Notes: a model not told the origin generated them from the sequence alone. A stretch of DNA of 64,000 bases from Candidatus Tectimicrobiota bacterium (GCA_016192455.1 JACPUC010000019.1:62001-126000), one strand, 5' to 3'. Positions 1 through 9,395 are shown, counted from the stretch's first letter. Numbers and translations are program-made.

Positions 1-8
1 GGCCTGCA

Positions 9-971
9 TCACGCCACCCCCTGCTCTTCGGTGACGAGTTGGATGAAGATCTCCTCCAGGCTCATGCTCAGCGGCCGCATCTCAAGCAAGCCCCACTGCC
101 GGTCATGCACGGTGCGCGCCAGCTCGCGGCGCACGTCCACCTCCCTGGAGCTTGTCACCTGGAAGGCGTGCACCGTCGGCTGAGCGCCGTCGCCGCGCGG
201 CATCTCCTGCGGCGCCACGTCGAGGACGCCGGGCACTCCCCGCAACGCCTGCTGCACCTGCGGCAGCGGTCCGTCCACCTGGAGGTACAGGGCGCGGCCT
301 TTCTGCAGGCGCGCGTGCAGGTTCTCCGGCGTATCGACGGCCACGATCTTGCCGCGATTGATGATCGTCACCCGCTGGCAGATTTGGTTCACCTCCGGCA
401 GGATGTGCGAGCTCAGGATGACGGTGCGGCGACCCGCCATGTTCTTGATCAGCTCGCGAATCTCGACGATCTGCTGCGGGTCGAGGCCGATGGTGGGCTC
501 GTCGAGAATAAGGACCTCCGGGTCGTTCACCAACGCCTGGGCGATGCCCACCCGCTGGCGGTACCCCTTGGAGAGCTTGCCGACGGTGCGCTGCGTCATG
601 TGCGCCAGGCCGCACTCCTCCAGCACTTTGGCCACGCTGCCCTGGCGCTGCCGGCGTGGCACGCCCTTCACCTCCGCGACGAAGTTGAGGTACTCGCTCA
701 CTCGCAGCTCACTGTAGAGGGGCACCCCTTCGGGCAGGTAGCCGATGCGCCGGCGCACCTCGAGGGGTTCGGAAAAGACATCGTAGCCAGCGACCGTGGC
801 GCTCCCCTCCGTGGCGGGAAGGAAGCAGGTGAGGATGCGCATCGTGGTCGTCTTGCCGGCGCCGTTCGGCCCAAGGAAGCCGAGCACCTCTCCGCTCTGC
901 ACCTCGAACGACACCTTCGAGACCGCTTCGATGTTGCCGAACCGCTTGCTTAGGTTCTTTACCTCGATCAA
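9..971 (-). CDS. ABC transporter ATP-binding protein, ABC-2/GldA type
   Basis: ATPase subunit that would power an ABC-2-type exporter. Seen: Walker A GPNGAGKTT at residues 34-42, signature LSKGYRQR at 133-140 (the K variant typical of the GldA/ABC-2 group), Walker B LILDEP at 154-159 and H-loop His189. A tail of about 95 residues after the ATPase core is usual for this subgroup. The stop TGA overlaps an ATG at positions 9-7 of the same strand (ATGA), so the partner permease probably begins there and runs off the window. The cargo cannot be told from the ATPase alone. Confidence 0.9.
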   Translation of the reverse strand: MIEVKNLSKRFGNIEAVSKVSFEVQSGEVLGFLGPNGAGKTTTMRILTCFLPATEGSATVAGYDVFSEPLEVRRRIGYLPEGVPLYSELRVSEYLNFVAEVKGVPRRQRQGSVAKVLEECGLAHMTQRTVGKLSKGYRQRVGIAQALVNDPEVLILDEPTIGLDPQQIVEIRELIKNMAGRRTVILSSHILPEVNQICQRVTIINRGKIVAVDTPENLHARLQKGRALYLQVDGPLPQVQQALRGVPGVLDVAPQEMPRGDGAQPTVHAFQVTSSREVDVRRELARTVHDRQWGLLEMRPLSMSLEEIFIQLVTEEQGVA

Positions 972-1422
972 GGATGAGACTCCTCGGGCTCCCCTGTCGG
1001 GGAGGAAACGAGGTCTGGCGCAAGCTCTTCCCCCGCGGCTTCACGCAGCGCCGCCGGGGAACCATGCCGACGTGCACGACCTTTCCATGGCGGAGTGCCA
1101 CGCGCCGACATCTGACGGGCACCGTCCCTCAGGGATGCTTCCTGATCGTGGCCTTTCATGGTACGAGACCCCGGCTCGGAACACAAGGCCACCTCAGGCC
1201 TCTCCGGCCACGCTCCGTCCATGAACAGCCTCAGAAGCAGCAGGGCGCGCGCCGCGGGGGCACCCCTACTCGGGCTTCGCGGCGCGGCGACGGCGGAGCC
1301 GCGATCGTTCCCCTCCACTCCGGACCGGAGCCAGCGGGCTCCGCGGGGCCGGCGCGCCCTCCTCACCACGCGCGTCCCGAAGCAACATCGCTGCTCCGGG
1401 ACGCACCGCTCATCCCACGGCT
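972..1422. other. Gene-free interval between groEL and the ABC ATPase
   Basis: No reading frame here shows family motifs or convincing coding character. It must hold the promoter of the downstream minus-strand ATPase gene, but no clear -35/-10 pair was recognised. No strong hairpin followed by a T-run was found behind groEL. Confidence 0.4.
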
Positions 1423-3054
1423 TTAGTGCATATGCCCATGATGGCCATGGCCGCCCTTCTTCTCCTCCTCTTCCTCCTCGGGCTTGTCGGTGATGAGCGC
1501 CTCGGTCGTCAGCATCACCCCGGCGATGCTCGCCGCGTTCTGCAACGCCGTTCGCACCACTTTCGTCGGATCGATGATGCCCCAGTCCATCAAGTCGCCG
1601 AACCGATCCAGTTGCGCGTCGTAGCCGTAGGAGGCGGAGGCATTCGCCTGCACCTGCTGCAGCACAATGCTCCCCTCCTTGCCGGCGTTGTTGGCAATCT
1701 GCTTCAGCGGCTCGGCGAGGGCCTGGCGGACAATGGCGAGGCCAAGCTGCTGGTCACCTTGCAGCTTCTCCTGGGCCATGGCGGCGGCCGCCCGCACGAG
1801 CGCCACGCCGCCGCCGGGCACGATGCCCTCCTCAACGGCGGCGCGGGTGGCATGCAGCGCATCTTCCACCCTGGCTTTCTTCTCTTTCATCTCCGCCTCG
1901 GTCGCCGCGCCTACCTTGATCACGGCAACCCCGCCCACGATCTTGGCAAGTCGCTCCTGCAACTTCTCGCGGTCATAGTCCGAGGTCGTCTCCTCGATCT
2001 GCGCGCGGACCTGCTTGACGCGGCCCTCGATGTCCTTCTGCGATCCAGCCCCCTCGATGATCGTGGTATTGTCCTTGTCGATCTGGATACGCTTGCACCG
2101 CCCAAGGTCGTCCAGGGTGATGTTCTCGAGCTTGATGCCGAGGTCTTCCGAAAGGACGCGACCTTTCGTCAGGATGGCGATATCCTCAAGCATCGCCTTG
2201 CGCCGGTCGCCATACCCTGGCGCCTTCACGGCGACGCAACTGAGGGTGCCGCGGAGCTTGTTCACCACCAGCGTCGCCAGCGCCTCCCCCTCGACATCCT
2301 CGGCCACGATGAGCAGCGGCCGAGCGCTCCTGGCGATCTGCTCGAGCAAGGGGAGGAGATCGCGCATGGAGCTGATCTTCTTCTCATGCAGGAGGATGTA
2401 GGCGTTCTCCAGCGTCACCTCCATGCGCTGCGGGTCGGTAACGAAGTAGGGCGACAGGTAACCGCGGTCGAACTGCATCCCCTCGACCACTTCCAGCTCG
2501 GTGTGCAGGGTCTTGCCCTCCTCCACCGTGATGACGCCGTCCTTCCCCACCTTCTCCATCGCCTCGGCGATCAAATCGCCAATGGTTTGATCGTTGTTGG
2601 CGGAGATGGTTCCTACCTGGGCGATTTGGGTCTTGGACTGGGTCCCCTTGCTGAGCTTTTTGAGCTGCGCAATCGCCAGCTCCACTCCCCGCTCGATGCC
2701 GCGCTTGATCTCCATGGGGTTGTGACCGGCGGCGACACCCTTGATCCCCTCCCGGTAGATGGTGTGCGCCAGGACGGTGGCGGTGGTGGTGCCGTCGCCG
2801 GCGACATCGCTGGTCTTGCTGGCAACCTCGCGCACCATGCGGGCGCCCATGTTCTCGAACGGATCGACAAGCTCGATCTCCTTGGCCACGGTCACCCCGT
2901 CCTTCGTCGACGCCGGGCCGCCGAACTTCTTCTCGATCACCACGTTACGTCCCCGCGGCCCCAGGGTTACGGTAACGGCCTTCGCCAGCGTCTCTACACC
3001 CTTGAGAATTTTGTGTCGCGCATCGTCGCGATACAGGAGCTGCTTTGCAGGCAT
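1423..3054 (-). CDS. groL: Chaperonin GroEL (Hsp60) with histidine-rich tail
   Basis: Cytosolic ATP-dependent folding chaperonin, about 543 residues, normal length. Seen: N-terminal MPAKQLL, the [10 protein letters not shown] nucleotide-binding motif near residue 86, conserved apical and equatorial segments, and IVPGGGVAL near 410. ATG ATG occurs in tandem; the second (3054) gives the family-typical MPAKQ start and better spacing from the AGAAAGG ribosome site. It lies directly downstream of groES on the same strand, so groESL is an operon. The C-terminus is unusual: an acidic run of six Glu followed by [10 protein letters not shown] replaces the common GGM repeats. His-rich tails occur in some GroEL paralogues and may bind metal; that role is inferred. 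Confidence 0.98.
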   Translation of the reverse strand: MPAKQLLYRDDARHKILKGVETLAKAVTVTLGPRGRNVVIEKKFGGPASTKDGVTVAKEIELVDPFENMGARMVREVASKTSDVAGDGTTTATVLAHTIYREGIKGVAAGHNPMEIKRGIERGVELAIAQLKKLSKGTQSKTQIAQVGTISANNDQTIGDLIAEAMEKVGKDGVITVEEGKTLHTELEVVEGMQFDRGYLSPYFVTDPQRMEVTLENAYILLHEKKISSMRDLLPLLEQIARSARPLLIVAEDVEGEALATLVVNKLRGTLSCVAVKAPGYGDRRKAMLEDIAILTKGRVLSEDLGIKLENITLDDLGRCKRIQIDKDNTTIIEGAGSQKDIEGRVKQVRAQIEETTSDYDREKLQERLAKIVGGVAVIKVGAATEAEMKEKKARVEDALHATRAAVEEGIVPGGGVALVRAAAAMAQEKLQGDQQLGLAIVRQALAEPLKQIANNAGKEGSIVLQQVQANASASYGYDAQLDRFGDLMDWGIIDPTKVVRTALQNAASIAGVMLTTEALITDKPEEEEEEKKGGHGHHGHMH

Positions 3055-3089
3055 CATCGTACCTTTCTTGTTGGCCCTCCGGGCAGGCG

Positions 3090-3383
3090 TTAGACGTTCG
3101 CGACGATGCCCAGGACATCGTCCTCCCGCATGATCAGGTACTCCTCACCATCGAGACGCACCTCAGTCCCCGCATACTTCCCGAACAGCACCCGGTCGCC
3201 GGCCTTCAGCTCGAGTGCCCTGACGGTTCCATTCTCGAGGATGCGTCCGTCGCCCACCGCGATCACATGCCCCTCTTGGGGCCGTTCCTTCGCCGTATCC
3301 GGGATGATGATGTCCCCGTGGCGCACCTCTTCTTCTTCAACACGCTGCACCAAAACGCGATCATGCAACGGTTTCACGTTCAT
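3090..3383 (-). CDS. groS: Co-chaperonin GroES (Hsp10)
   Basis: Heptameric lid for GroEL, 97 residues, normal length. Begins [19 protein letters not shown] and has the mobile-loop region and the [14 protein letters not shown] segment typical of GroES. The ATG at 3383 is chosen because AGGAG precedes it closely (CAGGAAAGGAGTTGTCA) and the protein then has the family length; an upstream in-frame extension of 63 codons is not conserved in style. First gene of a groES-groEL operon, with 35 bases between them. No CIRCE inverted repeat was found upstream; an unrelated nested palindrome lies at 3553-3594. Confidence 0.97.
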   Translation of the reverse strand: MNVKPLHDRVLVQRVEEEEVRHGDIIIPDTAKERPQEGHVIAVGDGRILENGTVRALELKAGDRVLFGKYAGTEVRLDGEEYLIMREDDVLGIVANV

Positions 3384-3552
3384 TGACAACTCCTTTCCTG
3401 AGCCTAGCAAGGGGTAGGGGAAGGCGATCCTCTCCTCTCTCAGGGCAAAGGTGACGCCATGCCGCCAGACTTGCCGAGGCGCCGAAAGAAAGCATCGCAA
3501 CCCCTTGTGTTTCAAGGTCTTTCGAACAGACTTCCGGACGTAACCCAGCGCC

Positions 3553-3594
3553 GCGTCTTGCCACTTTGACAAAGACGCCGAGGAGGCAAGACGC
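3553..3594. promoter_or_regulatory. Nested inverted repeat upstream of groES
   Basis: Perfect 10-bp arms GCGTCTTGCC (3553-3562) and GGCAAGACGC (3585-3594) enclose a second palindrome CTTTG-A-CAAAG (3564-3574). It lies 170-210 bases upstream of the groES start. Position and symmetry suggest an operator or leader hairpin for groESL. A CTTGAAA on the minus strand (3516-3510) resembles a heat-shock -35 box but has no good -10 partner. Function is inferred only. Confidence 0.4.
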
Positions 3595-3659
3595 TCTTCT
3601 CATCTTGGCAAATACCTTCCCCTCGCACCCCTCTCTGCAGTCACAGCCGGGGGCCTGAC

Positions 3660-3932
3660 CTAGTATCGTGTCCCCTACGTTCCATCACCTAATCCTGAGA
3701 GGGGACCTTCTCCCCAACCGCGCCCGCGGGGACTGATCGTAGGGGCGGGGCTTGCCCCGCCCGCAACCTCAGTCTGGGAAGGAACCGTGTCTCCTCGCGC
3801 GCCCCGGCTTGGAGGGGCGGTTCGCGAACCGCCCCTGGGCGTGTGGGAGAGCATGGGTTCCTCACAAGCCCCTTGCCAATGCAGCGAACAGCGCCGCAAC
3901 GATGTGAGCGAACTTCTGAGACGCAACACTAG
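3660..3932. mobile_element. MITE-like inverted-repeat element, copy 1
   Basis: A non-coding element starting CTAGTATCGTGTCCC and ending GACGCAACACTAG. Its ends are imperfect inverted repeats of each other, and the whole unit recurs at 36680-36881. Inside is the perfect palindrome AGGGGCGGTTCG-CGAACCGCCCCT (3813-3836). Compared with copy 2, this copy carries about 70-80 extra bases that include another palindrome, GGGCGGGGC-TT-GCCCCGCCC (3743-3762). No transposase is present, so it would be non-autonomous. TA at both tips would fit an IS630-like parent; that is inferred. Confidence 0.7.
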
Positions 3933-4073
3933 CTTCTCCCGCCGGCTCGCGCCTAGATCGCTCGGGCCTGTTGAGGGACCAGCAGAGACCGGCGCAACCG
4001 TGAGACGGGTGCGGCAAACACCCACCCCTTTACCGTCCGCCCAGCCAAGGGGGAGGCGCAGGGAGCATCACGC
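3933..4073. other. Short spacer after the MITE
   Basis: Nothing recognised between the element and the end of the Nudix gene. With 3384-3659, which holds only the nested palindrome, it completes the gene-free stretch upstream of groES. Confidence 0.3.
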
Positions 4074-4676
4074 TCAGGACGCGGTAACGCCCAAGAGAGC
4101 TGCGAAAGGTGTAATTGCCGTGAGGAACTGCGCCAGCATCGCCGCCGTCGCTCCCCAGATGACCTCACCTTGGTAGTCGTAGAAGAGAAGCTCACGTCGG
4201 CTGCCATCCGGCAAGAGACGGTACTCAACGCGCAGGTTACGCCGCTGCATCACGTGCGGCAAGGGAACCTCGATCAGGTAGGCAACTTCGCGCTGGGAAA
4301 TCTTGAAGTCATAGGGATACGGGATGATCCCCACCAGGGGAGTGACGAGGAAGTTCGTCACGGTGAAGTAATCATCCAGCTTGCCGACGATATCGATGGC
4401 GTTCGGCTCAACGCCCATCTCTTCGAAGGTTTCGCGCCGCACCGTATCCTCGATGCAGCGGTCGCCGTCATCAATCAGCCCGCCAGGGAAGGAAATCTGG
4501 TGCTTGTGATGCGCCACGCCTCCGGAACGGCGCGCTAGGAGGAGATGAATCTCCCCCTCCTTCTGATACAGCGGCACCAGCACACCGGCACGGCGCCGCG
4601 TCTCCCCTTGGGGAGCCAACTCCATGCGGGGACGATTCTCGAGAATTGTCCGGATGTGGCGGGCGACCTGTTGCAT
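4074..4676 (-). CDS. Nudix hydrolase, CoA pyrophosphatase (NudL-like)
   Basis: Probably hydrolyses CoA or acyl-CoA to phosphopantetheine and 3',5'-ADP. About 200 residues. Seen: LLLARRSGGVAHHKHQISFPGG, which matches the NuCoA motif that precedes the Nudix box in this subfamily, then GGLIDDGD...RRETFEEMGV as the Nudix box with the REXXEE core. ATG 4676 (MQQVARHIRTIL) is chosen because the longer frame adds 70 residues of low-complexity sequence not expected in the family. Monocistronic. Family assignment is firm; the exact substrate is inferred. Confidence 0.88.
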   Translation of the reverse strand: MQQVARHIRTILENRPRMELAPQGETRRRAGVLVPLYQKEGEIHLLLARRSGGVAHHKHQISFPGGLIDDGDRCIEDTVRRETFEEMGVEPNAIDIVGKLDDYFTVTNFLVTPLVGIIPYPYDFKISQREVAYLIEVPLPHVMQRRNLRVEYRLLPDGSRRELLFYDYQGEVIWGATAAMLAQFLTAITPFAALLGVTAS

Positions 4677-4866
4677 CACACAGCACCTGGATTGTGGAAA
4701 GGGAAGGCGCCAGGCAAGGAGCCCTGCGCCGCATTGCTCCGCAACGACTGCGTGAGGTAATGTAAACACAATGGCGGGGTGCGTCAATGCGCAAGGCGGA
4801 ACATCGTGCCCGCGGCCCTCGCGCGGCGTGGGTCGCGAGGCCAGCCATGGATCGCGGCAGGCCGGC

Positions 4867-5385
4867 GGCCGCGTGGCGATCATCACCCCCTCGGGTGGCC
4901 TGGGGGTGGAGCTGACCGACCTCTATGAAGCCGCCGGCCTGCAGGTGCCGATGCTCTCGCCCGCGCTGCAAGCTGAGATCGCCGCCGTCCTTCCCCCCTT
5001 CGGATCGCCTGCCAACCCCATCGACGTCACCCCCGTCTGGGCGCAGTTTGCCGCCCTCTACCGGCGCATCATCGAGCTGCTCTGCCGCAGCGATGAGGTG
5101 GACATCATCGTGCCGTGCATCGTCCTGAGCGCCACGCGCATGCCCGAGCTGATCGAGGCCGTGCGCGACACCGTGCTGCGCTGCCAGCGTGAGGAAGGCC
5201 GCTCCAAGCCAGTGGTCATCGCCTGGGGCTCGCTGCGGGAGTACCAGCACCATCAGGCCATCCTGGAGGAGGCGGAAATTCCCTGCTATCCCTGGAGCCA
5301 GGCCACAGCCGCCGCCATCGCCGGCATGGTGCGGTACGCGCGGGCGCGCCGACGCGCCTTGCTCCAAGCCGCTTCGCCGGCGTGA
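4867..5385 (+). pseudogene. C-terminal fragment of NDP-forming acyl-CoA synthetase
   Basis: About 170 residues match the second flavodoxin-like domain of ADP-forming acetyl/acyl-CoA synthetases: RVAIITPSGGLGVELTDLYE near the start and GSPANPIDVTP in the middle. Full-length proteins are about 450-700 residues and begin with a CoA-binding domain; that part and the catalytic His segment are missing here. The upstream 100 bases do not read as the missing domain in any frame. It is best called a 5'-truncated remnant, though an in-frame ATG exists at 4771. Confidence 0.65.
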
Positions 5386-5436
5386 TTCCCGTCGCCCAGC
5401 CGATCTCCCGCGCCTGGGGGCTGGGGGAGAGAAGCC

Positions 5437-5465
5437 TTGCCGAACGGGTCACCGTCCACTATACT
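5437..5465 (+). promoter_or_regulatory. Sigma-70-like promoter of the metal-uptake operon
   Basis: TTGCCG (5437-5442), a 17-base spacer, then TATACT (5460-5465). It lies about 45 bases before the first reading frame of the zinc operon. No Zur-type palindrome was recognised around it. Confidence 0.5.
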
Positions 5466-5511
5466 TGCGGCATTCCTTGCGGCGTAAGGACATCAACGGG
5501 ACTCAGCGGCG

Positions 5512-5817
5512 ATGCACCTCATTCACCCGCGCCTCTGGTCGGCAGCGCTTGCACTCCTCCTCACCCTGTCGCTGGGTGTGTTGGGACCGCTCGCCTCCGG
5601 ACATCTCCACGCCGCACCGGCGCCGAGTCTCTATAGCGTGCAGTGCCCCATCTACGCCTCCACGCGAGTCCCCCCGACAGCGCGTCACTCGCAGCCGCCG
5701 GCCGTCGTCTTGCCTGCCATCACCGCGCACGAGCCGGCTCTCCGACATACCCCTCCCAGCCCGTCGCCATCGCACCGCCTGTCGCAGCGCGCCCCTCCCG
5801 CGTTTTCGAGCATCTGA
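5512..5817 (+). CDS. Small secreted protein of unknown function
   Basis: 101 residues. Residues 1-35 form a signal peptide (positive start, hydrophobic ALALLLTLSLGVLGPLASG, then HAAPA). The mature part is Pro/Ser/His-rich with one Cys and has no recognised domain. It lies just behind the promoter at 5437-5465 and upstream of the porin in the metal-uptake operon. I do not recognise the family, and weak coding evidence means it may be spurious. Confidence 0.4.
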   Translation: MHLIHPRLWSAALALLLTLSLGVLGPLASGHLHAAPAPSLYSVQCPIYASTRVPPTARHSQPPAVVLPAITAHEPALRHTPPSPSPSHRLSQRAPPAFSSI

Positions 5818-5952
5818 AGGCGAGCGTCCACCGCCATGCCCGAGCCCGCCTTTGCCTTGTCATGCAAGGCGCCTGCTCGGCGGCGGCAGGGCGCGCTATG
5901 CTCCGACGCGCGGGCGCCGGCGCGGCGCCATTCCGGGAGAGGAGCGCAACGG

Positions 5953-7218
5953 ATGCGTCAAGGGTCATTGCTTGCCATTCTCCTCTTGCTCACTAGCCTG
6001 TGGAGCGTCGCCTCGAGAGCTAACGCCCAGAGCGCCATGCAGGCAGATATCGAGGCGCTCAAGCGGCTCGTAGGAGAGCTGCAGAGCAAGGTTGAGGCGC
6101 AGCAACGGAAGATTGAAGCGCTGGAGGCGAAGCAAGAGGCCGCGGCGATTGAAACGGAGTTGAAGCCCACACCCCCGCCGCCCCCCTCAGCGCCCGCGAC
6201 GTTGGCCCCAGGAAGGCGGCAGCCGGCAGCCGCGGGCGGCCTCCTGGCGAGAATCCCCCAGATCGGCGTGGTGGGTGACATTGTTTATACCGGCACGGAA
6301 CGCTCCGAGGACGCGGACGGCAACGACCGCTTCCGCTTCCGCGAGCTCGAGGTGGTGCTGGGCGATTTCGTCGATCCCTACACGAGGTTCGATGCCGCCG
6401 TGGTCTGGTCCGACGGGGAAGAGGTGGAGATCGAGGAAGCCTTCGTGACGCACTTTGGGCTGCCCTATGGCTTGGGAATGCGCCTGGGCAAGTTCCGGCC
6501 GCGCATCGGACGCATCAACCTGAAAGACCTCAACGCCCTCCCCTTCGTGAACGAGCCGCTGGTGATCAGTGAGTACTTTGGCGAGGAAGGCTTCGCCGCC
6601 ACCGGGCTAGAGCTCAGCCGCTTCATCCCAAACCCCTGGGACCTCTTCATGGAGGGGAGCGTCGCCTTCGTCGACGGCGGCAACGATGTGAGCTTCGGCG
6701 GCAACAGCCGACGGCCCATCCTTGTCGGTCATCTGCGCAGCTTCTTCGATTTCTCCGACCGCCTCGGGTTGCAGCTTGCGTTGACCGGCATGCTGGGCAG
6801 CACGGATGTGGACCGCACGATGGAAGCCTTCATCGGCGGAGCCAGCATGTCCTGGCACTACCAGCCGCGGGAGTTCTTGCGCCTCACCTGGCTGACCGAG
6901 GCGTACGGTCAAGACCGGCGCCAGGAAGCCCCGGGGATCGAAGCCAATCCGCTGGGATTCTTCAGCAACCTCGACCTGCGCTTCCACCCGCGCTGGTCCG
7001 TCGGGGCGCGCTACGATCTCGTCGAGCCGCTGGGGCTTGCCCGGCGTGATGGTGACCGGGACCAGGCCATCGCCGGCTACCTCACGTTCCACCAGAGCGA
7101 GTTTGCGCTCTTCCGCTTGCAGCTCCAGCACACCGAGTTCGCCTCCGGCAGAGAGGATGATGCGATCTTCCTGCAAACGCGGGTGCAGATCGGCGTGGAC
7201 CGGCATGCGTTGCAGTAG
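5953..7218 (+). CDS. Outer-membrane porin, phosphate-selective porin O/P-like
   Basis: 421 residues. A signal peptide (about 1-24, ending ANAQS) is followed by a coiled coil (MQADIEALKRLVGELQSKVEAQ region), a Pro-rich linker, and then a beta-barrel with alternating aromatic strands such as RFRELEVVLGDFVDPYTRFDAAVVW. The ATG at 5953 is chosen because GGAGAGGAG precedes it and it starts the signal peptide. It sits between a small secreted protein and ZnuA, so it probably lets metal or a metal chelate cross the outer membrane; the substrate is inferred from context. The presence of a porin implies a diderm cell. Confidence 0.8.
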   Translation: MRQGSLLAILLLLTSLWSVASRANAQSAMQADIEALKRLVGELQSKVEAQQRKIEALEAKQEAAAIETELKPTPPPPPSAPATLAPGRRQPAAAGGLLARIPQIGVVGDIVYTGTERSEDADGNDRFRFRELEVVLGDFVDPYTRFDAAVVWSDGEEVEIEEAFVTHFGLPYGLGMRLGKFRPRIGRINLKDLNALPFVNEPLVISEYFGEEGFAATGLELSRFIPNPWDLFMEGSVAFVDGGNDVSFGGNSRRPILVGHLRSFFDFSDRLGLQLALTGMLGSTDVDRTMEAFIGGASMSWHYQPREFLRLTWLTEAYGQDRRQEAPGIEANPLGFFSNLDLRFHPRWSVGARYDLVEPLGLARRDGDRDQAIAGYLTFHQSEFALFRLQLQHTEFASGREDDAIFLQTRVQIGVDRHALQ

Positions 7219-7300
7219 CCCGCGGGGGGACGCCATCGGCCTCCCGCCCGCCAGAGACGGAACAGAGTTCGGCGTCGGGCAGAGGGGTGAGGACAAGGGC

Positions 7301-8251
7301 ATGACAACTCGTCAACAGTGGCGCTTGCGCGCGGCTTGCCTGCTGTGGCTCGGCATCATCGCGGGACTGGCCCTGCTGCCGGCCGCGGCAAGCGCCAAGA
7401 CGCTGCGCGTCGTAGCAACGCACGCCATGTTCGGCGCCCTGGCACGCGAGCTGGGCGAAAACGCCGTCGAGGTTCACGTCATCGTCCCGCCCCAGCGTGA
7501 CATCCACTTCCTGGAACCGCGGCCCAGCGATGTCCTGAAGCTGGCGCGGGCACAGCTCTTCATCCACTCGGGCCTGGACCTGGAGCTCTGGCGCGGCCCC
7601 CTTGTCGAAGCCGCCCGCAACCGCCTCGTCTTCCCCGGCGCCGCCGGCGACTTCGATGCGGCCGTCGGTGTGCCGCTCCTGGATCCCCCAAGCCGCGACG
7701 CCTCGCGCGCGGAAGGGGATGTCCACATCTTCGGCAACCCCCACTACTGGCTCGACCCGGAGAACCTCCGCATCGTCGCCCGCCGCCTGGCGGAAAAACT
7801 GGCCACGCTGTTGCCGGAACGCGCCGCCCAGATCACCGCCACGGCGCAGCGCTTCGATGCGGCGCTGCGGGAGCGCATCGGCGCGTGGCGGGCGCGCTTC
7901 GCCCCTTACGCCGGCCAGGAGATCGTCGCCTACCACAACAGTTGGCCCTATTTGGCGCAGTTCCTGGGGGTGCGCATCACGCTCTTCTTGGAGCCAAAGC
8001 CGGGCATCCCCCCCTCCGGGAAGCACCTCGCCACCATCGTCGGTCTCATGCGCTCGCGCAACCTGAGGGTCATCATCAATGAGCCCCCCTACCCGACGCA
8101 GCCGGCGGAGGTGGTGGCGCAGCGGGTCGGCGGCAGGGTCGTGCTGCTGGCGCAAGTCCCGGGAGCTCTCCCCCAGACCGACACGCCAGTGAGCTTCTTC
8201 GAGGTCCTCGTGGGGCGCCTGGCAACAGCTCTCGGTCAGGGACGAGGCTGA
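7301..8251 (+). CDS. znuA: Zinc/manganese ABC transporter substrate-binding protein
   Basis: Periplasmic cluster A-I metal-binding protein, 316 residues. Signal peptide 1-32 (ALLPAAASA/K). Metal ligand candidates sit at the family positions: His69 (RDIHFLEP), His148 (NPHYWLDP), His212 (YHNSWPYLAQFLG) and Glu261 (IINEPPYP). There is no His-rich loop of the kind seen in many ZnuA, so manganese or another divalent metal is also possible. Operon with ZnuC and ZnuB downstream and the porin upstream. The ATG at 7301 places the signal peptide correctly. Confidence 0.88.
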   Translation: MTTRQQWRLRAACLLWLGIIAGLALLPAAASAKTLRVVATHAMFGALARELGENAVEVHVIVPPQRDIHFLEPRPSDVLKLARAQLFIHSGLDLELWRGPLVEAARNRLVFPGAAGDFDAAVGVPLLDPPSRDASRAEGDVHIFGNPHYWLDPENLRIVARRLAEKLATLLPERAAQITATAQRFDAALRERIGAWRARFAPYAGQEIVAYHNSWPYLAQFLGVRITLFLEPKPGIPPSGKHLATIVGLMRSRNLRVIINEPPYPTQPAEVVAQRVGGRVVLLAQVPGALPQTDTPVSFFEVLVGRLATALGQGRG

Positions 8252-8265
8252 GGAGCGTAGGAGGC

Positions 8266-8625
8266 ATGGGATACCTTCGGCGCCTCGGCATGGTCCTCAT
8301 CACGGTTGCCGCGCTCGCCGGCGCCGGCTGCGCGGGGGACGGCGCTCCGCCGGCATCTCCCCAAGCGCAGCCCGAGCGCGCCACACCCCCGGCGGCCCCG
8401 CGGTGGTACGGCGTGGTCCGCCTCGGCATGAGCAAGGACGAGGTGCTGCGCGTGGTCGGGCGCCCCTTCCACGTGCGGGCCGATCCTGGCGAGGTTGAGG
8501 AGGTGTGGACCTACCAGCGGATTCGTATCTTCCGCACCATTCTGCCCAGCGGTAGTGAGCGAGAGTCGCGGGTGCGGCTCTACTTCCAGAATGACCGCCT
8601 GGTGCGGGTGGACCAGGTGCCGTAA
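8266..8625 (+). CDS. Small lipoprotein, BamE/SmpA-OmlA-like fold
   Basis: 119 residues with a lipobox LAGAGC (Cys23) and a short Pro-rich linker. The fold that follows resembles BamE/SmpA: RLGMSKDEVLRVVGRPFHV, a WTYQR strand and a final RLYFQNDRLVRV strand. The gene is embedded in the zinc operon, 14 bases after znuA and 14 before znuC. True BamE assists outer-membrane protein assembly; here it may support the neighbouring porin, which is an inference. Confidence 0.7.
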   Translation: MGYLRRLGMVLITVAALAGAGCAGDGAPPASPQAQPERATPPAAPRWYGVVRLGMSKDEVLRVVGRPFHVRADPGEVEEVWTYQRIRIFRTILPSGSERESRVRLYFQNDRLVRVDQVP

Positions 8626-8639
8626 GGGAGGGCGCCGCA

Positions 8640-9374
8640 GTGACGCGGACGCCGCTGATCAGCTTGACGGAGGTGTCGCTCGGCTACAACGGGCAGCCGC
8701 TCCTGCGCGAGATCAGCTTCAGCGTGCTGGTTGGGGAGTTCCTCGCCATCCTGGGGCCGAACGGCGCCGGCAAGACGACGCTGGTGCGCGCCCTGTTGGG
8801 CCAGCTCCGCCCTCTCGGGGGCCGCCTCGAGCGCGCCGCGGTGCAGGGCGAACGCTTGCGGACCGGCTACGTCGCCCAGAGCGCCAGCCTCGACCCGATC
8901 TTCCCGTTCAGCGTCGCCGACATCGTGCTGCAGGGACGCCTGGGGCGCCGCCACGGCCTGCAACGGCTCAGCGCCACCGACCGCGACGAAGCGGCGCGCT
9001 GCCTCGACGAGGTGGGGCTCTCCCACCTCGCCACGATGCCGTTCCGCGACCTCTCCGGCGGCCAAAAACAGCGGCTGCTCATCGCCCGCGCCCTGGCGAC
9101 CCAGCCGCATCTCCTGCTCCTCGACGAACCGACGCGCGGCCTCGACCTCGCCTCGCGTCACGCTATCCTGGACCTCATCGCGACGCTGCACCGCAGGCGA
9201 GGCCTGACGATCGTGCTCATCACCCACGTGCTCGCCGAAGCAACACGGCTCGCCGAACGCGTCGCCCTGGTGCATCACGGCCGCGTCACCTCCGGCGCCA
9301 CCGCCGAGCTCCTGCAGCCTGATCGCCTGGGTCGCCTCTACGACATGGACGTGGAACTTCTCGAGGAGAGCTGA
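8640..9374 (+). CDS. znuC: Zinc/manganese ABC transporter ATPase
   Basis: 244-residue ATPase of the metal importer. Walker A GPNGAGKTT at 39-47, signature LSGGQKQR at 138-145, Walker B LLLLDEP at 158-164 and H-loop ITHV. Starts with GTG at 8640. Followed after 21 bases by the permease gene. With ZnuA and ZnuB it makes a complete importer. Confidence 0.92.
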   Translation: MTRTPLISLTEVSLGYNGQPLLREISFSVLVGEFLAILGPNGAGKTTLVRALLGQLRPLGGRLERAAVQGERLRTGYVAQSASLDPIFPFSVADIVLQGRLGRRHGLQRLSATDRDEAARCLDEVGLSHLATMPFRDLSGGQKQRLLIARALATQPHLLLLDEPTRGLDLASRHAILDLIATLHRRRGLTIVLITHVLAEATRLAERVALVHHGRVTSGATAELLQPDRLGRLYDMDVELLEES

Positions 9375-9395
9375 TCCCCAAGGAGCGCTGAGGAC

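Noticed and set aside
1426-3093. 555-codon plus-strand frame opposite groEL
   Set aside because: A shadow of high-GC codon use; groEL on the other strand is certain.
3384-3659. CIRCE operator upstream of groES
   Set aside because: No TTAGCACTC-N9-GAGTGCTAA or near match was found.
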